A stretch of DNA of 64,000 nucleotides from Stigmatella aurantiaca (GTDB lineage: Bacteria > Myxococcota > Myxococcia > Myxococcales > Myxococcaceae): positions 992,001-1,056,000 of the forward strand of contig NZ_FOAP01000001.1 in NCBI RefSeq assembly GCF_900109545.1, given 5' to 3'. Under the pieces are notes generated by a model, which worked only from the letters and a program-made list of their open reading frames with translations, had not been told where the DNA came from and ran no database searches. The translations under genes were made by a program, and so were the position numbers. This document shows, in pieces, positions 55,201 to 63,407 of the stretch (position 1 is its first letter; the number at the start of each line of letters is the position of its first letter).

Positions 55201-56390
55201 GAGGCCGCCACCCGGGGCTGGAGCCGGGGCAGGGCGAACGCCGCCAGCGCCAGCACCAGGCCGGAGGCCGCGAGCATGCCCCAGGTGGTCCTCAGCCCCC
55301 ACGCCTGGGCAATGGCCCCACACAGCGGGGGGCTGGCCAGGTAGCCGAAGTAGGCCAGCAGCGTCACCCGGGCGATGGCGGCCCCGCGTGCCGAGGGCTC
55401 CGTGGCCTCGGTGGTCATGCTGAACACCGTGGGGATGCCCCCCGCCATGCCGAGGCCCGCCACCGCGAACCCCGCCAGCGCCAGCAGGGGGTGCGTGGCG
55501 GAGAGCACCAGCACCAGGCCCACCGCGGCGCTGATGCCCGCCAGGGAGAGCTGGGTCCGCCCGTCGAGCTTCGTGGCCAGCCGCTGGGCGATGAGCCGGC
55601 CGACAAACAGGCTGCCCATGTAGACCGCCGGGCCCGTGCCGCCCAGCACCGGCTGCGCGCCGAGCACCGTCTCCAGGTACAGCGCGGACCACTGCTCGAC
55701 CGCGTTCTCCACCAGGTGCACCGCGGCGCCCAGCAGGCCCAGGGTCAGCAGCAGCGGGACCCCGCGTGTCCCGTTGCGCGGCGCGCCCTCGCCGCCGTCC
55801 GGGACGGGCAGCTTCTCCAGGTTGGCCGGCACGGCGAGGAACACCGCGAGCGCCAGCAGGCCGATGAGCAGCGGCAGCGGCAGCTCGAGCTGGCGGCCCA
55901 GCCCCGCGCCGGTGCTGGCGACCACCACGGCGAGCGGAAAGGCCGCATGGGCCATGTTGAACAGCTTGCGCCCCATGGCCGCCTCCAGCGCCGCCACGCG
56001 CGCGTTGAGCGCGATGTCGAGCGCGCCCGAGGTGGCGCCCACGAACACGAGCGCGATGCCCAGCGCCCAGGGCGAGGTGACGAGCCCCAGCGGCACCACC
56101 GCCGCGGCGAAGGCCGCCAGGGTCAGCGGCAGCGCCCGGTTGCGCAGCCGGTCCACCCACGGGCCGAAGAGGAGCATCGCCGGCAGCGCCCCGGCCGCCA
56201 CGCCCAGCAGGGACAGCCCCAGCTCCCGCTCGCTGGCGCCTGTCGCCACCTTCACGCCGGGCAGCAGCGCGCCCCAGGCGCCCCAGAAGATGCCCCAGGC
56301 CCCGTAGGCGAGCAGCACCCCCGCGATGGGGCCCTTCGGGTGGGGCCTCGCCGGGGCCGCCGCTTCCGCCGTGTTCGCCGTCTCCTTCAT
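55197..56390 (-). CDS. MFS transporter (likely product exporter)
   Basis: A 397-residue protein with about twelve transmembrane helices. The first half contains LAYGAWGIFWGAWGALLPGVK and the MFS loop PWVDRLRNRALPL (a degenerate GxLaDrxGrkr). The second half contains GSLFVGRLIAQRLATKLDGR. It resembles the MFS families with members that export natural products or sugars. Sandwiched between the dehydrogenase (four-base overlap) and the kinase (four-base overlap), it is most likely the exporter or importer of the aminocyclitol made by this operon. Confidence 0.87.
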   Translation of the reverse strand: MKETANTAEAAAPARPHPKGPIAGVLLAYGAWGIFWGAWGALLPGVKVATGASERELGLSLLGVAAGALPAMLLFGPWVDRLRNRALPLTLAAFAAAVVPLGLVTSPWALGIALVFVGATSGALDIALNARVAALEAAMGRKLFNMAHAAFPLAVVVASTGAGLGRQLELPLPLLIGLLALAVFLAVPANLEKLPVPDGGEGAPRNGTRGVPLLLTLGLLGAAVHLVENAVEQWSALYLETVLGAQPVLGGTGPAVYMGSLFVGRLIAQRLATKLDGRTQLSLAGISAAVGLVLVLSATHPLLALAGFAVAGLGMAGGIPTVFSMTTEATEPSARGAAIARVTLLAYFGYLASPPLCGAIAQAWGLRTTWGMLAASGLVLALAAFALPRLQPRVAAS

Positions 56391-57418
56391 GGCACGACCA
56401 AGACCTTCCCGGGCCGCGATTTCGGCCCTTCCGCACTCAGTTCCAAGGGCAGTTCTGTCAGGCCCATGCGCCGCGATACCAGCCGCTCCAACGCCCAGGT
56501 GGCATCTGGGGCCGCCAGCCACCGCAGGCCTCGTGCAAAACACGACGGTTCGGTGCCATAGCTGCCCACCACCGTCAGAGCTTTCCGTCCCCAACGCACC
56601 GGGGCGGTGCCCTCCTGCCGGCGCAAGGCATCCAGCGCCAGCTCGACACCGCCCTCGGTGAAGTGGTCCGAGGCCTGCGTGCCGCCGTATAGAACGATGG
56701 CCCCACCGGGCGCCACCGCCTCCAGCGCCCAGCGCAGCCAGCGCGGCTCGATGAAGGCGGTGGCCAGCACGATGGCGTCCGGCGGCGTGCGCGGCGGCTC
56801 GTCCTGGCCCAGGGCACCCTCGGGCAGCAGCCCGGTGGCGCGCAGGAACTCCAGCTTGTCCACGCCCGCGTTGCGCAGGCTCACCGTGGCGCCCTCGGCC
56901 TGGGCCGATAGGGCAATGAGCGTGCCGGCGATGCCCGCGCCCACCACGAGCACCTGGCGTCCGGACACCTGGCCCCCCAGCGCCTGCGTCACCCGGTCGA
57001 GGCAGTGCACGGCGCACGCGAGCGGCTCGGCGAACACCGCCCGCTCCAGGGACACGCTCCGGGGCACCCAGTGCAGGGCCTCGGTCAGCTCCTGCTCCGT
57101 GCCGTCCGCAGGCATGAGGTCCGCGAAGGCCGTTCCCCGGTTGAGCGGGCGGTTGGGATCCAGGCACACCCGGTCTCCCACCGAGAAGGGGGCGCGGCCC
57201 CACTGGGCGATGATTTCGCCCACCACCTCATGGCCGAACTGGCTCGCCCCCTGGCGCTGCCGCGCGGCTTCCTTGTAGTCGGAGCGGCAGATGCCCAGCA
57301 GCAGGGGCCGCACCATCACCCCGGCCCGGTGGCGCGGGGACCAGTCCAACCCCGGGCGCAGTTGGGGGCCTTCCGGCGTCAGGGCCACGTGCCGCAGCTC
57401 CGCGTCACGCGAGGGCAT
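56387..57418 (-). CDS. Zinc-type alcohol dehydrogenase (cyclitol dehydrogenase, ValN/ValK-like role)
   Basis: A 343-residue medium-chain dehydrogenase. The catalytic domain shows LLLGICRSDYKEA (Cys ligand), QFGHEVVGEI (His-Glu), then GDRVCLDPN. The four-cysteine structural zinc loop is absent. The NAD(P) fold shows VLVVGAGIAGTLIALSAQAEG and GGAIVLYGGTQ. The enzyme would oxidise or reduce a hydroxyl of a cyclitol. In validamycin biosynthesis a dehydrogenase of this class (ValN) reduces a cyclitol ketone before amination. Start ATG 57418 overlaps the aminotransferase end by 14 bases. Confidence 0.85.
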   Translation of the reverse strand: MPSRDAELRHVALTPEGPQLRPGLDWSPRHRAGVMVRPLLLGICRSDYKEAARQRQGASQFGHEVVGEIIAQWGRAPFSVGDRVCLDPNRPLNRGTAFADLMPADGTEQELTEALHWVPRSVSLERAVFAEPLACAVHCLDRVTQALGGQVSGRQVLVVGAGIAGTLIALSAQAEGATVSLRNAGVDKLEFLRATGLLPEGALGQDEPPRTPPDAIVLATAFIEPRWLRWALEAVAPGGAIVLYGGTQASDHFTEGGVELALDALRRQEGTAPVRWGRKALTVVGSYGTEPSCFARGLRWLAAPDATWALERLVSRRMGLTELPLELSAEGPKSRPGKVLVVP

Positions 57419-58658
57419 GGCAGGCCTCTCCGAAGCGGGCGAGCAGCTCGTCCACCTCTTTCTCGGTGATGACGAGCGCCGGGCGGATCTCGATGACGTG
57501 GCCGCGCCCATGCTCGGAGACGCGGGTCATCAGCCCCTGGCGCAGCAGGGAGGCTTGCAGGCCCAGGGCGCGCGCCGGCGCGGGCTCGCCCTGGGGGCCC
57601 ACCACCTCCAGCCCCAGCATGAGCCCCACCCCGCGCACCTCGCCGATGAAAGGGTAGTGCGGGGCGAGCTTGGCCAGGCCCTCACGCAGGCGCGTGCCCA
57701 CCTGCCGCACATGGGGCAGGAAGCCTGGGCGCGAGACAATCTCCACCGTCTTCACGGCCGCCGCCGAGGCCACCGCGTTGCCCCCGCCCGTGAAGCCGTG
57801 GTGGATGCGCGGCATGCCCATCAGGCGCTCCTCGGTGAGGATGGCGCCCAGCGGAAAGCCGCTCCCGGTGAGGCCCTTGGACAGCGTCATCATGTGCGGG
57901 GTGACGCCGAAGTAGTTCGCCGCGAACATCTCGCCCGTGCGGCCAAAGCCCGTCTGAATCTCGTCGAAGATGAGGACGATGCCCCGCTCCTCGCAGAACC
58001 GCTTGAGCTCGGGGAAGTAGCGCGGCGGGGGAACGATGTTGCCGCCCACCCCGAAGATGGGCTCGATGAGCACGCAGGCCACGCTGCCCGAGCTGGCGTA
58101 GCGGATGAAGTCGTCGATCCGCGACACGCAGGGCAGCTCGCAGTGGTCCGCTTTTTGGCCATAGAAGCAGCGCGAGCACGAGGGCTCCGGCACGTGCAGC
58201 GCCCCGGGCATGACGTAGGGGAACGGGGCCCGGTGGAAGGCGAAGCCCGAGTAGCCGATGGTGGCCATGGTCTGCCCCAGGTGGCTGCGGAACATGGTGA
58301 TGATGTCCCGCTTGCCCGTGACGTGCTGGGCGATGCGGATGGCGCCCTCGTTGGCGGTGGAGCCCCCCGCGCTGCGCAGGTGCACGCGCGAGAGGTTCGC
58401 GGGCGCCACGCCCACCAGCGCCTGGGCGAGTTGCTCGACGGGCTCCGACAGGTAGGAGGAGCCCGTGTGCACCAGCCGGTCCATCTGCGCCTTCGCGGCG
58501 GCCATCACCTCGGGGTGGTTGTGGCCCAGCAGCAGGTTGAAGGTGCCGGAGATGCAGTCGAGGAACTCCCGGCCGTCCCGGGTGCGCACCCGCACGCCGG
58601 CACCCTCGGTGAGGACGATGTCTCCGGTCTCGTAATAGAAAGGGGGAGGGACTGTCAT
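57405..58658 (-). CDS. Class III PLP-dependent aminotransferase (cyclitol aminotransferase candidate)
   Basis: A 417-residue fold-type I enzyme with the class III layout: FLDCISGTFNLLLGHNHPEV, SAGGSTANEGAIRIAQ, LIFDEIQTGFGRTGEMFA and the PLP lysine in MMTLSKGLTGSGFPLGA. A cysteine-rich insertion (CSRCFYGQKADHCELPC) resembles those in AGXT2-like members. In the operon it would install the nitrogen that bridges the two cyclitols, the role ValM plays in validamycin formation, though possibly from a different family branch. It overlaps the pseudoglycosyltransferase stop by four bases (ATGA). Confidence 0.9.
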   Translation of the reverse strand: MTVPPPFYYETGDIVLTEGAGVRVRTRDGREFLDCISGTFNLLLGHNHPEVMAAAKAQMDRLVHTGSSYLSEPVEQLAQALVGVAPANLSRVHLRSAGGSTANEGAIRIAQHVTGKRDIITMFRSHLGQTMATIGYSGFAFHRAPFPYVMPGALHVPEPSCSRCFYGQKADHCELPCVSRIDDFIRYASSGSVACVLIEPIFGVGGNIVPPPRYFPELKRFCEERGIVLIFDEIQTGFGRTGEMFAANYFGVTPHMMTLSKGLTGSGFPLGAILTEERLMGMPRIHHGFTGGGNAVASAAAVKTVEIVSRPGFLPHVRQVGTRLREGLAKLAPHYPFIGEVRGVGLMLGLEVVGPQGEPAPARALGLQASLLRQGLMTRVSEHGRGHVIEIRPALVITEKEVDELLARFGEACHALA

Positions 58659-60100
58659 CGGTGTGCCCCGGCGGCCTCGCCGAGTCCCAGGCTGGAGAGC
58701 TGCTGCCGCACCCACGTGGGCAGGTCGTACTTGAGGACGACTTCCCGGCGCCGCTTCGCTGCCTCGGCCCGCTCGGCGGGGGAGGCGTGCAGGGCTTCGC
58801 GCAGCGCCTGGGCCTGCTCGACGATGTCGAAGGGGTTGACGAGCCGCGAGACGTGGGCGAGCGCCTCGGCCGCGCCGCAGCGCTCCGAGAGGATGAGCAC
58901 CGCGTCGCGCGGGTTGAACAGCGTGCCCTCGAAGGCCGTGAGGTTCTGTCCGTCCACGGTGGAGTTGAGCAGCAGCACGTCCGCGCGCCGCAGGGCCGCG
59001 AAGGTGCCATTCACGCTGTTGGTGCAGGTGAAGCGCACCGTGTCCGCCCCCAGCACACGGTTGGCCGCCTCCACGGCCTGGGCTACCCGGTCGCGGTACT
59101 GGTGGTTGGCCTCCACCGTGAGCCGGTTGGGGTTCATCTTCACGAGCATCCGCGCGTGGCGCAGCCCCGGGTCCTCTTGCAGCGCCGCGGTGAAGGCGAG
59201 CACCGCCCGCTCCGCGTTCTTGATGGGGTCCGTGCGGCCCGAGTGGACGACGAGGGGCCGGTCCCCCACCCACGCGGCCAGCTCCGGGGCGCCCTCGCCC
59301 TCGCGGATGTCCAGCGCCGAGGGGCTGTAGCCGAGCGCCATGGCCTCCGCGCGCACCGTGCGGCCTTCCCACTTCACGGTGGCGGAGGCGTAGTCCACGC
59401 GCGCCTCGGGCAGCAGGTCCTCCACACAGGCCAGGAAGTTGCGCACCCAGCGCGAGGCGAAGAAGGCGATGACGTCCGCGCCCAGCATGCCGCGCAGCAG
59501 CCCCTCGCGCATGGGCCGGGGCAACATCCGCCAGTAGTCCGCCGAGGGCCAGGGGATGTGGACGAAGAGCAGCTGGGGCGCCTCGGGGCGCTGGGCCCGG
59601 AGGTGCTGGGGCACCCCGCACATCTGGTAGTCGTGCAGCAGGTACACCGGGTTGGGGCACGCCTTCGAGCGCTCCAGCAGCGTGGCGGCGAAGGTCTCCG
59701 TGAAGGTCTCGAAGTTCTTCCACGCCCGGTGGCTGCGCGCATCGAAGGTGGGCTTCGTCCACCCATCCCAGAGGTAGTTGTTGCTGGCCCACAGCAGGTC
59801 CGCGGTGATGATCTCCTGCATGTCCTCGAAGACCTCCGGCGCATGCTGGAGCAGGTGCAGCTGCACGGGCGCGGCGGCGCTCACCTTCACCTCCATGCCC
59901 CGGGGGTGCTGGGTGGCCACGTGCCGGTCCTCCTCCGTCATGGCGCAGGCAATCCAGGACACGCCCAGCTGGCTGGCCAGGTCGGCCACCACGTTGGCGG
60001 TGCCGCCGGGGGCCAGCTCCGCGGTGAGCGTCCCGGCGACGTCGCGGTGGTACGTCACGGGGGCACGCTTGCTGGCGAGGAAGATGCGTTCTCGGCTCAT
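58655..60100 (-). CDS. VldE/ValL-type pseudoglycosyltransferase
   Basis: A 481-residue enzyme of the trehalose-6-phosphate synthase fold (GT20). It carries the motifs I recall from VldE/ValL rather than OtsA: FLASKRAPVTY and APGGTANVVADLASQLGVSWIA at the start, LLHDYQMCGVP with Asp157, FVHIPWPSADYW with His181, and VVHSGRTDPIKNAERAV with Arg289 and Lys294. MLVKMNPNRL, NSTVDGQNLTAFEG (379-392) and ILSERCGAAEAL follow. VldE joins GDP-valienol and validamine 7-phosphate through a C-N bond. This gene therefore predicts a nitrogen-linked pseudodisaccharide. The ATG has AGGAG ten bases upstream. The neighbours are the aminotransferase (overlap) and the reductase (32-base gap). Confidence 0.88.
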   Translation of the reverse strand: MSRERIFLASKRAPVTYHRDVAGTLTAELAPGGTANVVADLASQLGVSWIACAMTEEDRHVATQHPRGMEVKVSAAAPVQLHLLQHAPEVFEDMQEIITADLLWASNNYLWDGWTKPTFDARSHRAWKNFETFTETFAATLLERSKACPNPVYLLHDYQMCGVPQHLRAQRPEAPQLLFVHIPWPSADYWRMLPRPMREGLLRGMLGADVIAFFASRWVRNFLACVEDLLPEARVDYASATVKWEGRTVRAEAMALGYSPSALDIREGEGAPELAAWVGDRPLVVHSGRTDPIKNAERAVLAFTAALQEDPGLRHARMLVKMNPNRLTVEANHQYRDRVAQAVEAANRVLGADTVRFTCTNSVNGTFAALRRADVLLLNSTVDGQNLTAFEGTLFNPRDAVLILSERCGAAEALAHVSRLVNPFDIVEQAQALREALHASPAERAEAAKRRREVVLKYDLPTWVRQQLSSLGLGEAAGAHR

Positions 60101-60132
60101 GGGGACAATCTCCTGACCGGCGTTCGCCGGCC

Positions 60133-61041
60133 TCAACGAGGGGACACTTCGAGCAACGGGCGGAGGCGCGCCGCACCGGCGGCGAGGCCCGAGATGCTCA
60201 GCCCGGAGAGCTCCGGGAGCTGGTGCAGCCGCAGGCTGCGCAGGCAGGCATTGGGGGGACGGCACGCGTAGCGCCCGGCGGCGCGCTCCACGGGCCGCAC
60301 GAGGCCCGGGTCCGCGCCCAGGCTCCGGGCGATGAGCTGGCCCCACTCGAAGCGCGAGGCCCGGTCGGGGCCGGCCAGGTGGAGCAGCCCGGCGGTGCCT
60401 CCCGGCACCAGGCGCGCGAGCACCGCCGCCGCGTCGTCCACGAGAATGGGCGTGTTCCAGTGGTCCACGGGCGCCTGTACGGGCTGCCCGGCGCGCACGG
60501 TGTCCGCCACCACCATGAAGAAGTTGCGCCAGCCGCGATCCGGGCCGCGCGGCTCGTAGCCGTAGACGAGGCTGGTGCGGACGATGAGGGCGCCCGGGTC
60601 CGCCGTGAGCAGCACCCCCTCGGCGGCGAGCTTCGCCCGGCCATAGGCGTTGGCGGGGCAAGGGGCGTGGGCTTCGTCGTAGCCGGGGGCCTGGCCGTCG
60701 AACACGTTGTCCGTGGAGATGAGCACCTTGCGGACCGCGGGGACCTCCAGGCACAGGCGCGTGGCGATGCCCGCGTGCAGGGCCATGGCCGCCTCGGGCG
60801 CCTGCTCGCACCCGGTGATGTCCGAGGGCCCATGCACGAGCACCACGGCCTGCGCCCCGGTGGCGGCCACCGCCTGGGCGATGGCCCCCGGCCGCGAGGC
60901 ATCCAGGCCGAGCCACGCCGCGTCCCCGAGCCCCTCGGGCCGGTGGCGCGAGGACAGGGTGGCGGTGAGCCCCGCTTCCCGCAGGGCCTGGCCGAGCCGC
61001 TGGCCGATGAAGCCGCTGCCGATGATGAGCACCCGCTTCAT
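60133..61041 (-). CDS. RmlD-like extended short-chain dehydrogenase/reductase
   Basis: A 302-residue NAD(P)-dependent reductase. The nucleotide site is VLIIGSGFIGQRLGQALREAG. LISTDNVFDGQAPGYDE and the catalytic Tyr-x3-Lys in NAYGRAKLAAEGVLL match dTDP-4-dehydrorhamnose reductase (RmlD). No other dTDP-sugar genes are nearby, so a cyclitol ketone is a more likely substrate. In this pathway it could perform the reduction that precedes phosphorylation. The gene lies between the isomerase (seven-base gap) and the pseudoglycosyltransferase gene. Confidence 0.85.
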   Translation of the reverse strand: MKRVLIIGSGFIGQRLGQALREAGLTATLSSRHRPEGLGDAAWLGLDASRPGAIAQAVAATGAQAVVLVHGPSDITGCEQAPEAAMALHAGIATRLCLEVPAVRKVLISTDNVFDGQAPGYDEAHAPCPANAYGRAKLAAEGVLLTADPGALIVRTSLVYGYEPRGPDRGWRNFFMVVADTVRAGQPVQAPVDHWNTPILVDDAAAVLARLVPGGTAGLLHLAGPDRASRFEWGQLIARSLGADPGLVRPVERAAGRYACRPPNACLRSLRLHQLPELSGLSISGLAAGAARLRPLLEVSPR

Positions 61042-61048
61042 GCGCGCC

Positions 61049-62011
61049 TCACCACCAGCGCTCCTGCCGGGGGGTGTGCAGCAGCAGGGGCCGGATGAAG
61101 TCGAGCGCCAGGCGGCTGCCCTCCCAGCGGCCAATGGTGCTGTCCTCGTTCTCCACGGCCACGTCCCCGGTGTAGCCCGCCAGGTGCAGCTCGGTGACGA
61201 TGCGGCGCCAGTCGAGCTGGCCCCAGCCGGGAATCCGGAAGCGGAAGTTGCGCTCGGCCTGCGAGTAGTAGCGGTTGTGCGCCAGGAAGTGCCGCCGCGT
61301 CACCGGGCGCAGCACCTCGGCGTCCTTGGCGTGGACGTGCCAGATGCGGCTGCCGAACTGGCGGATGAAGTCCACCGCGTCCACCCCGGCCAGGGCCAGG
61401 TTGCCGGTGTCCACGTTGAAGCCCCACTCGGCGAACTCGCCCAGTACCTCCAGGCTCCGCGCGGCGCTCTCCGTCTCGTACACGAGCTGCTTGGGGTGCA
61501 GCTCGTGCGCGAAGCGCACCCCATACTCGCGGTACACGGGCAGCACCTGGCCCATCACCTCCGCGCACTGGGCGAACTGGGGCGCCCACCCGTCCTCCTG
61601 CCCCGGCCAGCGGAACCAGCGCGCGTAGTCCGGACAGCCGATGAAGCCCGCCACCAGGCGCACCCCCAGGGCGTCCGCCGCCCGGGCGCAGTCCTGCATG
61701 CGCCGGATGGCATACGCCCGCTTCTCCGCGGGGGTGCCCTGGTAGATGCCGTCCGTCACCTCGTGCAGCGGCCCCAGCAGGAGCTGCCCATCCGCGTGGT
61801 TGCTGATCGCCGAGATGGACAGGCCCGCGTCCGCGAGCTGCCGCTGCACGCTGGCGCGCCGGGTGGGCTCCAGCAGGTCCTCCAGCTGGAGCATGCGCGA
61901 GGAGGTGTCGACCGCCAGGTCGATGCACTCCAGGCCCAGCGCCTTCACCCGGGAGAGGGCCTCCCCGAGCGGCAGGTCCATGTAGGCCGTGGACGCGAGG
62001 CTCAGCCGCAT
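61049..62011 (-). CDS. TIM-barrel sugar/cyclitol isomerase-epimerase (AP endonuclease 2/IolE-like)
   Basis: A 320-residue protein of the xylose-isomerase-like TIM barrel superfamily. Metal-binding residues are visible at the strand ends: VRFAHELHP (Glu), FNVDTGNLAL (Asp), SRIWHVHAKD (His, Asp) and GDVAVENED (Glu). Related enzymes epimerise or isomerise inosose and hexulose substrates. Validamycin clusters use a VOC-type enzyme (ValD) for C2 epimerisation of 2-epi-5-epi-valiolone; no such gene is present here, so this barrel may take its place. It overlaps the cyclase gene by ten bases, so they act together. Confidence 0.85.
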   Translation of the reverse strand: MRLSLASTAYMDLPLGEALSRVKALGLECIDLAVDTSSRMLQLEDLLEPTRRASVQRQLADAGLSISAISNHADGQLLLGPLHEVTDGIYQGTPAEKRAYAIRRMQDCARAADALGVRLVAGFIGCPDYARWFRWPGQEDGWAPQFAQCAEVMGQVLPVYREYGVRFAHELHPKQLVYETESAARSLEVLGEFAEWGFNVDTGNLALAGVDAVDFIRQFGSRIWHVHAKDAEVLRPVTRRHFLAHNRYYSQAERNFRFRIPGWGQLDWRRIVTELHLAGYTGDVAVENEDSTIGRWEGSRLALDFIRPLLLHTPRQERWW

Positions 62012-63222
62012 GCCGGAGCCTCCTTCGCGACGAGCTGGCAGGCGGCGTCGTACTGGGCCCGGGTGATGTCGTCGATAATGGTGCAGCGGTCGATCGCCGT
62101 GGGCATGACGAGCAGCAGCCGGCCGTTGCGCACCAGCCGGGCCGTCTCCAGGTGGTGCCACACCACCTCCCGCAGCTCGTCCGGCACGGTGACGGGCAGC
62201 CGCAGCTTGCTCAGCAGCCGGAGCACGCGGCGCAGCGTGTCCGGCGAGGCGAGCCCCATGCCCACGGAGATGCCGGTGACGGTGGCGGTGCCGATGGCCA
62301 CCGCCTCGCCGTGCCGGTAGCGCACGTAGTTCGTCGCGGCCTCCAGGCCGTGGCCCACGCTGTGGCCCAGGTTGAGCAACCGGCGCAGGTCCTGCTCGAA
62401 GGGGTCCGGCGCGAGCAGCTCGAGCTTCTTGCCGATGGCCGCCGGGATGATGGGCTCCAAGCTCTCGATGAACGGCCCGGGCGCGGGCTGGTCCACCGCC
62501 CAGGTGCCCTGCATGGGCAGCCGCTCCAACTGCTCGAAGAGGCCCGGGGTGCCGATGAGGGCCACCTTCACCACCTCGGCCAGGCCGTTGATGACTTCCG
62601 CCAGGGGCAGGGTGGCCAGACACGACGGATCAATGACGACCAGGTCCGGGTGGTAGAAGCCGCCGATGAGGTTCTTGCCCGTGCTGTGGTCGACGCCGAC
62701 CTTGCCCCCGATGGCCCCGTCCACCTGGCCCATCAAGGACGTGGCCACGTTGGCGTAGGGGATGCCCCGCAGGTAGGTGGTGGCCACGAAGCCCACGAGA
62801 TCACACAGCACGCCCCCGCCCAGGGCCACGAGGAAGGTGCGGCGGCGCACGCCCTTCGCGCGCAGCTCGTCCCAGAGCCGCTGCGCCTGGGCGACGGACT
62901 TCGACGTCTCGCCCGCGGGCAGGTGGATGCTCTGCACGCGCGCGCCCGTGGCGCTGATGCGCTTCATCACCAGCTCCGCGTACAGAGGGCCCACGTGGTG
63001 GTCGGTGATGACGACGGCGGAGTCCGCGTCGTTGGCCGCCATCACCGGGCCCAGGAGCGCATCGAGCCGGGCCAGGGTGCCCCGGCCCACATGAATGGCG
63101 TAGCGGTCCTCCCGGTGCACCGTGACGCGGTAGCCCGCGGGCGCGCCCTCGATGAGGAGCGAGCCATGGTGAGGGGACTTCACGTCAGGGGTAGGGCTGG
63201 CTGTGGATCCAATGGAAGGCAT
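62002..63222 (-). CDS. Sugar-phosphate cyclase, probably sedoheptulose 7-phosphate cyclase (2-epi-valiolone or 2-epi-5-epi-valiolone synthase)
   Basis: A 406-residue dehydroquinate-synthase-fold enzyme. The nucleotide and substrate sites show PAGETSKS, ALGGGVLCDLVGFVATTYLRG, TSLMGQVDGAIGGKVGVDHSTGKNLIG and GLAEVVK. The zinc ligands are likely Glu216, His287 (LNLGHSVGH) and His304 (RHGEAVAIG). The last motif has Gly where, as I recall, 2-epi-5-epi-valiolone synthases have Asp; so it may be a DHQS-like relative or the 2-epi-valiolone synthase type described in Stigmatella aurantiaca. The context excludes a simple shikimate role. It starts the operon at ATG 63222; the frame is open further up to 63366 and the extra part is polar, so the start is not certain. 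Confidence 0.82.
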   Translation of the reverse strand: MPSIGSTASPTPDVKSPHHGSLLIEGAPAGYRVTVHREDRYAIHVGRGTLARLDALLGPVMAANDADSAVVITDHHVGPLYAELVMKRISATGARVQSIHLPAGETSKSVAQAQRLWDELRAKGVRRRTFLVALGGGVLCDLVGFVATTYLRGIPYANVATSLMGQVDGAIGGKVGVDHSTGKNLIGGFYHPDLVVIDPSCLATLPLAEVINGLAEVVKVALIGTPGLFEQLERLPMQGTWAVDQPAPGPFIESLEPIIPAAIGKKLELLAPDPFEQDLRRLLNLGHSVGHGLEAATNYVRYRHGEAVAIGTATVTGISVGMGLASPDTLRRVLRLLSKLRLPVTVPDELREVVWHHLETARLVRNGRLLLVMPTAIDRCTIIDDITRAQYDAACQLVAKEAPACG

Positions 63223-63407
63223 GGGGTCGGCTCCCGGGCAACGCGAGGTGTCTGCCGCGGACGAACAGGTAGTGGGAGCCGCCGTGGCCAGGGAGTGGGA
63301 AACGGGCAGGGCGGCGTTTTTCCACTCTCCCCGGGTGCTGGGCTGCTGCTTACTTCCATGCAACACGAGGCCGCGCGGCCCGGCCCTGCGGGAGAGGAGC
63401 GTCGTCC
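63223..63407. promoter_or_regulatory. Divergent promoter region of the cyclitol operon and the nucleotidyltransferase gene
   Basis: The 185 bases between the cyclase and the nucleotidyltransferase starts must drive transcription both ways. No sigma-54 pattern and no convincing -35/-10 pair was found. AGTGG at 63294 and CCACT at 63322 form the ends of an imperfect inverted repeat that might be an operator. A GGGAGAGGAG ribosome site precedes the ATG at 63408. Confidence 0.35.

Noticed and set aside
63294-63326. Inverted repeat AGTGG ... CCACT in the cyclitol promoter region
   Set aside because: The arms are only five exact bases with imperfect flanks; noted as a possible operator but not supported as a feature.
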